Source: Bacillus pumilus (GTDB taxonomy: Bacteria > Bacillota > Bacilli > Bacillales > Bacillaceae). From it: DNA of 64,000 nt. How positions within the stretch are numbered: position 1 is the first letter of the stretch; each line of letters starts with the position of its first letter. The position numbers and the translations under genes were made by a program. Location: assembly GCF_002744245.1 (NCBI RefSeq), contig NZ_NKHG01000113.1:62001-126000 (forward strand), read 5' to 3'. Under the pieces are notes generated by a model. It was not told the origin of the DNA. It was given only the letters and a program-made list of their open reading frames with translations, and did no database searches. This document shows positions 43,767 to 55,490 of the stretch, piece after piece.

Positions 43767-44882
43767 TTAGTTTCGCAATCTTGATACGATATTCTCTTGT
43801 GACAGTTCTTTCTTCATGCGTTTCGTGATAATGTAGCGCACAAACCATTTATTCAGTAAAACCAAGACAAGAAGGAGTCCCACTGCTGTACCGCCAATCC
43901 ATAAAATGACTTCTCCTGGTAATTGTGCGAGCAAGAAAGCACCCAAGGCGGCAATGAATAGTAACGCTATAACATAAACTTTTAGATTCATCTTGTCTAT
44001 ACTACGATAAAATTGCTTGATCATATCCTTTGGTGACATCCCATTTAAATACAAGGACAACAAATCTCGGTTCAAAATGCTAATCAGTGTATGCATCTGA
44101 CCTCGATAAATAAACGCAATTACCACAAATAAAATGATCTGGAATACGACAAGCAACAAGAATGACAATTTTGAATTAGCGACTAATTTCTCAAGCCCTT
44201 GCGCTTGGTAGTATACAAAAACATCATCTTCATCAAACATCCGATCAAACTGGTTCACAAATCCATAAATATCCTCGGTTTTATTTAAATGAACGATGAG
44301 TGTTTTAACACCTTCGTAGTTCTCACCAATCTTAATTTGACTACTCACTTTTTTGTACAGATCTGGTGACAGGTAACAGTAATTTTTTAAGAAATAGTTC
44401 CCTTCACCTTTGTAGTATTCGATATTCGCTTCTAATGGTTCCATTTCAACATCATAGGCTTTGATTTTTTTGTCTTTGAATTTTTCTGGGAGCAAGATGG
44501 TGTTTTCCTTTAAATCTCCCTCATAGCTCACAGCCTCTTTTGTTGTCGGATTGAATGATAGAGCTGTTAATACATCCATTTCACTATCTGCTTCAACATT
44601 TAATGAGACGCCGTATTCATAGACAATGTCTTTGACATTCGGCATTCGCTTAATTTTATCCGTATCGTACTCGTACTCACCAGTTTTCGTATATCCATTA
44701 ATTAAAACCATTGAAAGGCGCTCGTTAGTCAATACGTTTTTGTATATATTATCAGCAGAAATCAAGATAGTAAAAATAGAGAAAAAGATCAACATCAGCA
44801 AAACAAAATTCAAAATAGCCAATTTTCGCAGGGTCGATCGATGTTTCTTTTTTAGATACTCAAAGACGAATAATGTTTTCAT
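43767..44882 (-). CDS. ABC transporter permease, bacteriocin-associated/MacB-like type
   Basis: 371 residues: one N-terminal helix (about 23-43), an extracellular domain of about 180 residues, then three or four helices in the C-terminal third. The layout (1 + 3 helices around a large outer domain) is that of MacB/FtsX-like permeases and of the 'bacteriocin-associated integral membrane protein' group. Start overlaps the ATPase gene by 4 nt. Export of, or immunity to, a peptide is the usual role of such pairs; the substrate is unknown, but a broken small gene lies just upstream of the pair. Confidence 0.7.
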   Translation of the reverse strand: MKTLFVFEYLKKKHRSTLRKLAILNFVLLMLIFFSIFTILISADNIYKNVLTNERLSMVLINGYTKTGEYEYDTDKIKRMPNVKDIVYEYGVSLNVEADSEMDVLTALSFNPTTKEAVSYEGDLKENTILLPEKFKDKKIKAYDVEMEPLEANIEYYKGEGNYFLKNYCYLSPDLYKKVSSQIKIGENYEGVKTLIVHLNKTEDIYGFVNQFDRMFDEDDVFVYYQAQGLEKLVANSKLSFLLLVVFQIILFVVIAFIYRGQMHTLISILNRDLLSLYLNGMSPKDMIKQFYRSIDKMNLKVYVIALLFIAALGAFLLAQLPGEVILWIGGTAVGLLLVLVLLNKWFVRYIITKRMKKELSQENIVSRLRN

Positions 44883-45568
44883 ATAGATTGGTTCCTTTTA
44901 TTCAAGTCTTCAAAACGAAGGACGACATCGGCTTGTTGCACAACGGTATCAGAGTGTGTAACGACTATAATCGTCTTCGTTTTCTTCAATTCAGATAGCA
45001 TATCAAGCATCATGTGAATGTTATCCTTATCAAGGTTATTTGTTGGTTCGTCTAATAGAATCAGTGAATAATCAAACAGCATGATTTTCAAAAAAGCCGC
45101 ACGCTGCCTCTCTCCACCAGATAGATTACTCACTGTGACATCAAGTTTCTCGCTCATTTTGAGCTTTTTCGCCTGTTCTGCTAATCTTTCATTTGAGATT
45201 TCTTGTTCATTAATTAACGAGATGACATGCAAATTCTCTCTCACAGTTAAAGACTCAATCAAGTTCAAATCTTGAAAGAAATAGGCAATTTTCTTGCGGT
45301 ATTCATCAATCTGTTCTTGATTTGTAAAATCAATAGACTGATTAAACAACGTCATCTTCCCGGCACTCGGTTTTTGAATCAACGCAATAATGTTAATAAA
45401 TGTCGTCTTCCCACTACCACTTTCCCCATGAAGTGCATAAAGGCCAGAGCCTTCAATATGTAAAGTCAAATCTTTTAATATGGTTGCATTCCCATATCGA
45501 AAGCCAAGGTTGTCGATCTTTAGAATCGACGTATCTTCTTTATTATCTAAGTTCACTAGCCATCTCAA
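44879..45568 (-). CDS. ABC transporter ATP-binding protein (LolD/MacB type)
   Basis: 229 residues. Walker A GESGSGKTT, signature LSGGERQRAAFLK, Walker B LILLDEPTNNLDKDN, all typical of the LolD/MacB class. The first codon is uncertain: a TTG at 45568 sits right behind GAGGGGA, and a GTG at 45556 gives MNLDNKEDTS. Works with the overlapping permease. The arrangement recalls bacteriocin or cell-envelope stress ABC modules, but no two-component system is adjacent. Confidence 0.82.
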   Translation of the reverse strand: MRWLVNLDNKEDTSILKIDNLGFRYGNATILKDLTLHIEGSGLYALHGESGSGKTTFINIIALIQKPSAGKMTLFNQSIDFTNQEQIDEYRKKIAYFFQDLNLIESLTVRENLHVISLINEQEISNERLAEQAKKLKMSEKLDVTVSNLSGGERQRAAFLKIMLFDYSLILLDEPTNNLDKDNIHMMLDMLSELKKTKTIIVVTHSDTVVQQADVVLRFEDLNKRNQSI

Positions 45569-45608
45569 TCCCCTCTAACAAATTAAGCGTGTGATTGCTA
45601 TAAACACC

Positions 45609-45860
45609 TCATTCAAAATCATAACTTCCTTCAGATGTGCAGTAACCCAAGCCACATTGAGAGGCTTCTATTTTTTTCTTCATTTCTTTTGGCACATCAA
45701 GGTTATAGTGTAATAAAAGATCGTATATAAATTAAAAATCATGTAATTACTTTATCAACCATATCTACTAATTTTTTCTTATATTCTTGATTCCTGTTTA
45801 CAATATCATACTTCATCAGTATTGTTAATAAATTATCCGAGTCCCTACTTCACAATTGAT
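45609..45860 (-). pseudogene. Frame-broken small gene with a Cys-containing C terminus
   Basis: Two protein-like pieces appear in different minus-strand frames. The first (about 45750-45850) reads SDNLLTILMKYDIVNRN then QEYKKKLVDMVDKVI. The second (45609 to about 45730) reads IYDLLLHYNLDVPKEMKKK then IEASQCGLGYCTSEG and SYDFE before a stop. Both look like real coding sequence (charged helix, two-Cys tail), but stops separate them and no good ribosome site is seen. It ends 41 nt before the ABC ATPase gene. A peptide or bacteriocin precursor is possible; no family was recognised. Confidence 0.35.
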
Positions 45861-45893
45861 ATCATTCATTAGTTTGTTTAAATCATGGGAAAA

Positions 45894-45923
45894 ACAAAAC
45901 CACTCATGGCGTTGAGTGGTTTT
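45894..45923 (-). terminator. Terminator of bglH
   Basis: AAAACCACTCA / TGAGTGGTTTT stem, 15 nt after the bglH stop. Confidence 0.85.
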
Positions 45924-45938
45924 GTCGATTAGTATTTT

Positions 45939-49236
<3,298 letters not shown>

Positions 49237-49273
49237 TGTGTACCCTCCAATCGTTGATTTAATCTTGATATAG

Positions 49274-49344
49274 AAAAAACCTAAACATCCATTAATGTCC
49301 GAAAATCAATCAACGATTCAGACATTAATCGATATTTAGGTTTT
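49274..49344 (-). terminator. Second leader terminator ahead of bglP
   Basis: Long stem-loop: AAACCTAAATATCGATTAAT / ATTAATGGATGTTTAGGTTT with inner complementarity, then TTTTTT. Its 5' arm overlaps the 3' end of RAT 2, the classical arrangement for antitermination. Confidence 0.85.
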
Positions 49345-49367
49345 GCCTGCTTAACCAGTAACAATCC
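49339..49367 (-). promoter_or_regulatory. LicT-type ribonucleic antiterminator (RAT) 2
   Basis: Minus strand GGATTGTTACTGGTTAAGCA continued by GGCAAAACC. This is the BglG/LicT RAT consensus with only loop differences. Confidence 0.93.
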
Positions 49368-49413
49368 TTAATAGCGATTGATCGTTATTAAATTTTATAA
49401 GTCTTTAGATATA

Positions 49414-49466
49414 CAAAAAAACCTAAATCACGCCTTATCAAAGATAGGGACAATGATTTAGGTTTT
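49414..49466 (-). terminator. First leader terminator ahead of bglP
   Basis: AAACCTAAATCA / TGATTTAGGTTT and a T run. The 5' arm overlaps RAT 1. Confidence 0.88.
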
Positions 49467-49489
49467 GCCTGCTTGACCAGTAACAATCC
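49461..49489 (-). promoter_or_regulatory. LicT-type ribonucleic antiterminator (RAT) 1
   Basis: Minus strand GGATTGTTACTGGTCAAGCA continued by GGCAAAACC; differs from RAT 2 by a single base in the loop region. Confidence 0.93.
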
Positions 49490-49522
49490 TAAAAGATTGT
49501 GGGTTATTGAGTTTATAGTTAT

Positions 49523-49559
49523 AAATTATCATGTTAATTTTGTGATGTCAACGCTTTCT
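49523..49559 (-). promoter_or_regulatory. Promoter and overlapping cre-like site for bglPH
   Basis: Minus strand AGAAAGCGTTGACA (49546-49559) combines a cre-like sequence with a TTGACA -35 box. A TAATTT or GATAAT -10 follows at 15-17 nt. It lies between licT and RAT 1, so bglPH can be transcribed separately from licT and repressed by CcpA. Confidence 0.55.
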
Positions 49560-49568
49560 TTTTTGAAT

Positions 49569-50402
49569 TTATTTTCTTTTTACCACTCGGTCGATATGCA
49601 AAGTTAAATATAACATCTCATCTTCTATGAGACTTCGGTTGTATTCTTTTTGAACATAATCGTTAATTTTTTCTGCACATTGAAAAGCTGTCGTGTTTTT
49701 TTCCTTCACCACTTCATACAGAAATTCATTTTGATTTTCCATTTGTGTTTCGTTAAACAGACGCTGTCCAAAAAACTTTAAATGCGTAACAAAACGAAAA
49801 TAATTTAATGATTCCTCGTCCAAATCAATTTGAAAGTGATATTTCACGATGTTCAATATATCTTGAATCAGCTTTGTGATTTGAATAACGTTCGGCATTT
49901 CTTCATTCAGCTCTGCATTAACAATATGCATGGCAATAAAGCCTGCTTCGTCCTCAGGAAGCTGGATGTTGAGCTTATCATGTATAATACGAATGGCTTC
50001 TAAACCGCACACGAACTCATCTTTATACAACCGTTTGATTTCCCAGAGTAAAGCATTTTTTATGTCCATTCCTTTTTGGTGACGTTCAATGGCAAAGGTG
50101 ATATGGTCCGTCAACGTCACATAGATGCTGTCATTTAAATTTTTGTTAAGAGTCTTTCTCGCATGATCAATAATCGCCTCACACACTTGCATGTACTCGA
50201 TTGGAATATCATAAAGCAGGGTTTTGAATTTTTCTGATATATCTTTATTTTGAATGGAAAATACTTTCTCGATTCGTTCTTCATCAATCGGGTCTCCGCT
50301 TTTCTTTTGAAATGCGATCCCTCTGCCCATAATGACCAGCTCATGCTGCTCGTCATCATACGCACTGACTACATTATTGTTAATTACTTTCGAAATGATC
50401 AA
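49569..50402 (-). CDS. licT: Transcriptional antiterminator LicT
   Basis: RNA-binding antiterminator controlled by PTS phosphorylation. The TTG at 50402 (reading MIISKVINNNVVSAY) follows GGGGGG by 5 nt and gives 277 residues, the B. subtilis LicT length. Residues 1-55 are the CAT RNA-binding domain; two PRD domains follow, with conserved His in LTDHITFA and MHIVNAELNEE (PRD1) and THLKFF and LTLHIDRV (PRD2). It acts on the two RAT sites directly downstream. Confidence 0.94.
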   Translation of the reverse strand: MIISKVINNNVVSAYDDEQHELVIMGRGIAFQKKSGDPIDEERIEKVFSIQNKDISEKFKTLLYDIPIEYMQVCEAIIDHARKTLNKNLNDSIYVTLTDHITFAIERHQKGMDIKNALLWEIKRLYKDEFVCGLEAIRIIHDKLNIQLPEDEAGFIAMHIVNAELNEEMPNVIQITKLIQDILNIVKYHFQIDLDEESLNYFRFVTHLKFFGQRLFNETQMENQNEFLYEVVKEKNTTAFQCAEKINDYVQKEYNRSLIEDEMLYLTLHIDRVVKRK

Positions 50403-50633
50403 TTGATCCCCCCCAGTACATTCCGCTTTTTCGAGCATTTCATTGTTGATTGATATGTCATTTTATTATTATTTTCAAAAAAGAGGACTTTAAGATGATT
50501 TTACATTTTTTTTTGATACGGTCAACTAGAAAGAATGACATATTTCCTCTCAAAAATGACGAAATAGGGGTCAAAAAGTCTAAAAACATACATAAAAACA
50601 CTCTATAGAGAGTGTTTCAGACCTTAAAACGTC

Positions 50634-50666
50634 AAAAAACCTCCTTTTTAGTTAGAGGTTTTGAAA
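50634..50666 (-). terminator. Terminator of the chemoreceptor gene
   Basis: AAAACCTC / GAGGTTTT stem with T run on the minus strand. A second palindrome, AACACTCT / AGAGTGTT at about 50597-50617, lies further downstream. Confidence 0.7.
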
Positions 50667-50674
50667 AGGATTCT

Positions 50675-51514
50675 TTATTTGACTTGATAATTTACTAAGT
50701 CATCCGCCAATGTTTTCATTGTTTCGTTTGTTTCATGAAGTCCTTCAATGATTTTTGTAAACGTGCTGACAAGCTCTGCTTGATGTTCGGAGGAAGCCAC
50801 AATTTGGGCAATTTCTTCTTCCATTCCTTTAATTGATCCCTGCACATCTTTTAACGCTGTTTCAATATCAGTCGTCGCTTGCTTCGCATGAGTTGACAGC
50901 TTTCTCACTTCTGTTGCGACGACTCCAAAGCCTGCTCCTGCTTCACCTACTCTTGCTGCCTCTATTGATGCATTAAGTCCGAGTAAGTTCGTTTGATCAG
51001 AGATACCTTTGATGAGATTGGACACTTGATTGATTTTAGAGGAATTTTCGACAGTGGTTTTCGTGTTTTGCAGAATTTGTTCACTTGTTGCTTGTAGTTC
51101 CTCTGAATGTGCGGCAACTTGCTGTACCATTGCGACTAGTTTTTCGGAAGCTTGATTGCTCTCCGTCAAGATGTGATCTAATCGTTGTTGATTGGTTTGA
51201 TCATATGCAACACAAAAGGCAGCGACAACTTGACCATTCTCATCTGTAATTGGGACAGCTACGATATCCATTGGAATCCCGTACGCCTCTTTCGGCATTT
51301 GGATAAACGACGGATCTTTCCCATTTTTCAGCATCGCAAAGTGTTGAAATCCGGCATCTAATGTATCACCAGCTTTAAACCCTAAGTCAATGTTTCCATG
51401 TTGCTGATAAAAAAGAACCTTCTCTTTGCCCAAAACAGAAAAGGTTAGCTGCTCTCTCATAGCTAGCCCAATGATTGGTAAAACGTCTATTATGTTTTGT
51501 ACTCTCTGTGACAT
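50675..51514 (-). CDS. Soluble methyl-accepting chemotaxis protein (YfmS-like)
   Basis: 279 residues with no membrane helix. Residues 1-105 form a sensor domain of the small cytoplasmic type; residues 125-275 are a chemoreceptor signalling coiled coil with the hairpin tip [22 protein letters not shown]. It should act on CheA/CheW in the cytoplasm. Size and lack of transmembrane parts match B. subtilis YfmS; the ligand is unknown. Confidence 0.85.
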   Translation of the reverse strand: MSQRVQNIIDVLPIIGLAMREQLTFSVLGKEKVLFYQQHGNIDLGFKAGDTLDAGFQHFAMLKNGKDPSFIQMPKEAYGIPMDIVAVPITDENGQVVAAFCVAYDQTNQQRLDHILTESNQASEKLVAMVQQVAAHSEELQATSEQILQNTKTTVENSSKINQVSNLIKGISDQTNLLGLNASIEAARVGEAGAGFGVVATEVRKLSTHAKQATTDIETALKDVQGSIKGMEEEIAQIVASSEHQAELVSTFTKIIEGLHETNETMKTLADDLVNYQVK

Positions 51515-51625
51515 TCGCTCACGTTCATCCTCTCTTTTTCTCAGTACACTCTCTTTATCGGTTCTTTATATGATCTATTACAGCCTGTAATGTGTACTAA
51601 TATCAATCAAATGACCTAAGACATA

Positions 51626-51661
51626 TAAAAACCCCACATTCTATCAAGAGAATGTGGGTGT
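51626..51661 (-). terminator. Terminator of the ECF thiamine-precursor operon
   Basis: ACCCACATTCT / AGAATGTGGG(G)T stem with T run, directly after ykoC. Confidence 0.85.
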
Positions 51662-51663
51662 TT

Positions 51664-52398
51664 TTAAAAAAAGAACATGCACATCAAAACACTGGCACCT
51701 ATGAAAAAAAGATACATATAGTCGATCCATGAGGTGCCGATGACATGATAATACGTCCGATCCCTCGTCCCCGTGAAGCCTCTTGCTTCCATCGCGATCG
51801 CCAAGCGTTCTGATTTACGTACGCCCTGCGTGAAAAGGGGCAGTGCATACCGCATAAAGGCTTTCCAGCTGTTTTTTTGCTTGTAGCCTCTAATTTTATG
51901 TGCTGCCTTCATTTGCTTTAATTCACTTTGAAACAACGGGATAAATCGGAAGCCGGCAAGCATCCCATATGCCCATTTTGGTGACATTCGGCATTGATGT
52001 ATTAAGCTCATCATAAAGGCAGTCAAATCTGTTGTGGAGGTAAAAAGAAGCCCAAATGTCACAAAGCCAAGCATTCTGAAAGAAATGGTGAGTCCATTTT
52101 TTAAACTCTCCTCTGTGACATGAAACCATGCCCACTTCCAAACAGTATGATCCCCCTTGCCGAAAGCCGCCATCATCCAAAACACAAGAATGAAAAAGAG
52201 CAGATAAGGAACGAGTCTTGTGATCAGATACTTGAAATTCCACCCGCCTAGGACAAGCCCGATACCTAATGCAAACAGCCAGATGATGACAGTTGTTTTA
52301 GGATCGGAAATCGCCATGAGACAACACATCGCAAGAAGATGAGCGAGTAATTTCAATACTGGATTCACAGTGGATAGAAAGGAATGATTACTTTGCAA
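51664..52398 (-). CDS. ykoC: ECF transporter T component, YkoC-like
   Basis: 244 residues, five or six hydrophobic helices and the coupling motifs around KAAHKIRGYKQK and AIAMEARGFTG (the two A-R-G boxes that contact the ATPases). Start overlaps ykoD by 11 nt. Forms the ECF module with YkoD for the YkoE substrate-binding component. Confidence 0.88.
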   Translation of the reverse strand: MQSNHSFLSTVNPVLKLLAHLLAMCCLMAISDPKTTVIIWLFALGIGLVLGGWNFKYLITRLVPYLLFFILVFWMMAAFGKGDHTVWKWAWFHVTEESLKNGLTISFRMLGFVTFGLLFTSTTDLTAFMMSLIHQCRMSPKWAYGMLAGFRFIPLFQSELKQMKAAHKIRGYKQKNSWKAFMRYALPLFTQGVRKSERLAIAMEARGFTGTRDRTYYHVIGTSWIDYMYLFFIGASVLMCMFFF

Positions 52399-53986
52399 TC
52401 GTCAGTACCTCCTTTCTTTCAGCCACATAGCGATAGTGCAAAGGTACTCTCACCTCATAACAATCGACAAGTTCACGATTTGAAAATAAATCATAAGGCG
52501 TGCCCTCATACACATGCTCCCCTTGATGAAACAGAAGTACCTGATCAGCGCACTCATCAACGAGCTCCATATCATGTGTAACCATGATAATCGTGGTGCC
52601 TTGGCGTTGGCGCTCTTTCAACCGTCTGATTAATTCCATCGCTGTCTTTTCGTCCTGTCCGAAAGTCGGTTCATCTAAGATTAATACATCCTGATCAAAG
52701 AGAAGCATCGTGGCAACACTTAATCTTCTTTTCTGCCCTAAACTTAAAGTGAATGGGTGTGCGTTAGCATGCTTCTCTAAACCGAACTCTTCCAATAGCT
52801 GATACGTTTTTTTCTGTACGAGTGATTCTGGCCAATTACGCTGTCTTCCACCAAATGCAATTTCATCAAACACGGTGTCCTGTATAAATTGAAGCTCTGG
52901 ATTCTGAAACACAAAGCCTGCTTTTTCATATAATAATCGGTCAGACCACTTTTTGAGGTGTTTTTCTTTTAAAAAAATATGACCTTTCTTTATTGGCTCT
53001 AAACGAATCAAATGTTTGAGACATGTACTTTTTCCGCTTCCATTTTCTCCAATGATCGACACCCAATTCCCAGCTTTGATGTCCAGATGCAGGTCAGTCA
53101 TGATTCTTTTCTTGCCGTAGCTTAATTGAAGCTGATCTGTTCGAATAATCGTCTCTCGATTTGTTGATGGTACTTTCTCATAGCGCTCTTTTCTTGATTC
53201 AAAGGTTTCCATGAGTGTTTGACTGAGTGGATGAAATGGATCTTGAATGACAGAGGACCATTTCTCGGGAAATATTTTTGGACGCCAAATACCTGCCTCT
53301 TTCATTTCTTTCTCATATGCTGTTATCACATCTTTTGGAGATCCATCTGCTAAAATGCGACCTTGATCATCTAATAAAATGACTCGATCCATCCATTCGA
53401 TGACGCCGTCTAACACATGCTCCACAAAGATCATGGTTTGTTGCTGATCATCTGACAGCTGCTGAAGGAGTTGAAATATCTCCATTCGGCCTGCTGGATC
53501 AAGCTGGGCAGTAGGTTCATCAAAGAACAGGACATCCGGCTCTAATGCTAGTAAACATGCAAGAGCCAATCGCTGCTTCATGCCGCCAGATAATGTGTGA
53601 ATTTCTGTATTCGGATCGACATCAAGCTGTACTTTTTGCATAAGGTGCTGAATGATGTCATCCATATCTTCACGAGGTACGGAACGGTTCTCTAAGCTAA
53701 ACGCAATTTCTTCATGGACTCGATGCATACAAAATTGGGAATCAGGATCTTGAAACATGACGCCTGTATGTCTTTGCAGCATCACTTCACCCTGTACGTC
53801 CGCTTCCATATGTTCTGGAATGATTCCAGCAAGAACCGATATGAGCGTAGATTTTCCACTTCCGCTTGGTCCTAAAATAAGTACCTTTTCTCCCTTTTGA
53901 ATAGAAAGGGATACTTGATGCAGGACAGGCTTAGGCTGTTCATAAAAACGGACAGTGAGGTTACTGCACGCGAGAAATGAATCCAT
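52388..53986 (-). CDS. ykoD: ECF transporter, tandem ATPase (YkoD-like)
   Basis: 532 residues from the ATG at 53986 (AAAGGTG 6-7 nt upstream). Two ABC ATPase domains in one chain: domain 1 with Walker A GPSGSGKST, signature LSGGMKQRLALA; domain 2 with Walker A GENGSGKST, signature LSLGQKRRLSVA and VLILDEPTFGQD. The S-L-G-Q form of the second signature is normal for this family. Overlaps ykoE by 26 nt. Confidence 0.9.
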   Translation of the reverse strand: MDSFLACSNLTVRFYEQPKPVLHQVSLSIQKGEKVLILGPSGSGKSTLISVLAGIIPEHMEADVQGEVMLQRHTGVMFQDPDSQFCMHRVHEEIAFSLENRSVPREDMDDIIQHLMQKVQLDVDPNTEIHTLSGGMKQRLALACLLALEPDVLFFDEPTAQLDPAGRMEIFQLLQQLSDDQQQTMIFVEHVLDGVIEWMDRVILLDDQGRILADGSPKDVITAYEKEMKEAGIWRPKIFPEKWSSVIQDPFHPLSQTLMETFESRKERYEKVPSTNRETIIRTDQLQLSYGKKRIMTDLHLDIKAGNWVSIIGENGSGKSTCLKHLIRLEPIKKGHIFLKEKHLKKWSDRLLYEKAGFVFQNPELQFIQDTVFDEIAFGGRQRNWPESLVQKKTYQLLEEFGLEKHANAHPFTLSLGQKRRLSVATMLLFDQDVLILDEPTFGQDEKTAMELIRRLKERQRQGTTIIMVTHDMELVDECADQVLLFHQGEHVYEGTPYDLFSNRELVDCYEVRVPLHYRYVAERKEVLTIAK

Positions 53987-54560
53987 GCTGTTCACCTTTG
54001 TTTCGTTTTTCTTTCATGATGGCATATTGATTCAATACACCGGTCTTAGAGAGCGTATCCACCACCACTTTTGCTAAGCATCCCCCGAGTATCATGCCGC
54101 TGATGATTTGAGTGAGAAGTGTGATGAGTAAAACTTGAGGCGTGTAATAACCAAATCCATTGGCAATCAAGCTATACGCCATCGCCCCTACAGCTGCAAA
54201 GGCACCAGACAGCATAAGTGTCCACATGCGATATTTTTTATAACCAAAAAGAGCGAAGGCGATTTCTGCCCCAAGTCCTTGGCATACACCAATCAGCAGG
54301 GCTGAAAGACCGAAATGGCTGCCTGTCAGTAATTCCACGGCGGCGGCGGCTGTTTCGGCGATGAGGGCAGCTCCAGGCTTTTGGATAATATAAGCAACAA
54401 TTGGGCTGGCAATCACCCAAATCCCAAACATGATGTTGCCTCCTGCTGGACCAACAAGTGCTGTAATTGGTAAATAAAGAGTCGACCACCCTAAATAGAT
54501 GACACCACATGCAACAGATAAAATCACAGCAAGCACGACTTCTTTCATCTTCCATGTCAT
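53961..54560 (-). CDS. ykoE: ECF transporter S component for a thiamine precursor (YkoE-like)
   Basis: 199 residues from the ATG at 54560, which overlaps the tenA stop (ATGA) and has GGGGGA upstream. Six hydrophobic helices; the PTKPGAALIAETAA-like region (QKPGAALIAETAAA) and GVCQGLGAEIAFALFGYK are typical of YkoE. Predicted to bind hydroxymethylpyrimidine or a thiamine breakdown product, consistent with the TPP riboswitch and tenA. Confidence 0.87.
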   Translation of the reverse strand: MTWKMKEVVLAVILSVACGVIYLGWSTLYLPITALVGPAGGNIMFGIWVIASPIVAYIIQKPGAALIAETAAAAVELLTGSHFGLSALLIGVCQGLGAEIAFALFGYKKYRMWTLMLSGAFAAVGAMAYSLIANGFGYYTPQVLLITLLTQIISGMILGGCLAKVVVDTLSKTGVLNQYAIMKEKRNKGEQHGFISRVQ

Positions 54561-55243
54561 GATGAATGTCCCCCCAGTTGGACTGGCCACTCTTCCACGG
54601 TGAATGCCATTTCCCAAAATTGATACTCAAGCTGACAGCTTAAGAAAAAGTGCTGTTTCATTTTTTCCTTTTCTTTATCACTTGCTCCTTCCGCCCACTG
54701 ATCGAGTCGTTTGCAAAGCTCAACTGTGACGGAGTCGGTTAACCCTCCATAAAACGTGATCCACTCATAAAACGGATGTGACGGGTCAGGCTTTACGTCC
54801 GAGAGCATTCGTTTGCCTATTTCCCAATATGTCCAAGGGCATGGGAGCAAGACAGCAATGATTTCTCCAAGTGTCCCTTCCTGTGCGACTTGCAGCATGT
54901 GATGAATATAGTGGTGGGCACTCGGAGCCAAAGAAGCACCTTGCAGTTCATCATACGCTACACCTGCCACCCGGCAAAGATTTTGATGGGGATGCGTCTC
55001 ACTATCTAGTACAAACGCAATCTGTTGATGAAAAAAGGCAATGTCCTCTCTGGCTGTACACCTGCTGATCGCGGCCGCATAAATTTTAATAAATGCATTT
55101 AAGTATTCTGTATCTTGTTTGACGTAATGAATGATCTGTTCCTTTTCAAGCTCTCCTGCTGCCAGTCCTCTGACAAACGGATGCTGATAAATGGCTTCAA
55201 ACAATGGTTCTGCTTCTTTTCTTAATTGAGTTGAAAATGTCAT
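54557..55243 (-). CDS. tenA: TenA-family aminopyrimidine aminohydrolase
   Basis: Salvages thiamine fragments by releasing HMP from aminomethyl-pyrimidine. 228 residues; nucleophile Cys135 in LLPCPWTYWEIG and the helper Glu in YQFWEMAF. First gene of the operon, overlapping ykoE, and behind a TPP riboswitch. In B. subtilis the ykoEDC transporter is accompanied by ykoF; here TenA takes that place, so uptake and salvage are encoded together. Confidence 0.93.
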   Translation of the reverse strand: MTFSTQLRKEAEPLFEAIYQHPFVRGLAAGELEKEQIIHYVKQDTEYLNAFIKIYAAAISRCTAREDIAFFHQQIAFVLDSETHPHQNLCRVAGVAYDELQGASLAPSAHHYIHHMLQVAQEGTLGEIIAVLLPCPWTYWEIGKRMLSDVKPDPSHPFYEWITFYGGLTDSVTVELCKRLDQWAEGASDKEKEKMKQHFFLSCQLEYQFWEMAFTVEEWPVQLGGHSS

Positions 55244-55277
55244 AAAAAAAGCCTCCTCTTCTTCAGTTGAATAAATG

Positions 55278-55310
55278 AAAAAGCCACCCCAAATGGAGCG
55301 GCCTTCTTAT
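55278..55310 (-). terminator. TPP riboswitch expression-platform terminator
   Basis: AGGCCGCTCC / GGGGTGGCTT (with G:U pairs) and a T run on the minus strand, between the aptamer and tenA. Confidence 0.85.
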
Positions 55311-55334
55311 CAATTCAATTATGAATAAGACAAG

Positions 55335-55435
55335 GTCCAGCTCCACTTCCCTCCGCTAGTACAAACTAGATCAGGTTCAAAGGGTCCAAGATTTTCTCTT
55401 GTCTCAGTCATACATGACTCCCCTAGTGGACTTTA
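55335..55435 (-). ncRNA. TPP riboswitch (THI element) aptamer
   Basis: On the minus strand: CTAGGGGAGTC, GACTGAGACAAGAG, the conserved ACCCTTTGAACCTGATCTAG, and the closing GCGGAGGGAAGTGGA pairing with TCCACT. Controls tenA-ykoEDC: thiamine pyrophosphate should cause early termination. Confidence 0.95.
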
Positions 55436-55490
55436 GTCATTTAATTATCTTTACTCTACACATATGGCGAATTGATGTCAACCGCCTTTC

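Noticed and set aside
51923-52243. 106-codon minus-strand frame inside ykoC
   Set aside because: Lies wholly inside the better-supported ykoC frame and has no family resemblance.
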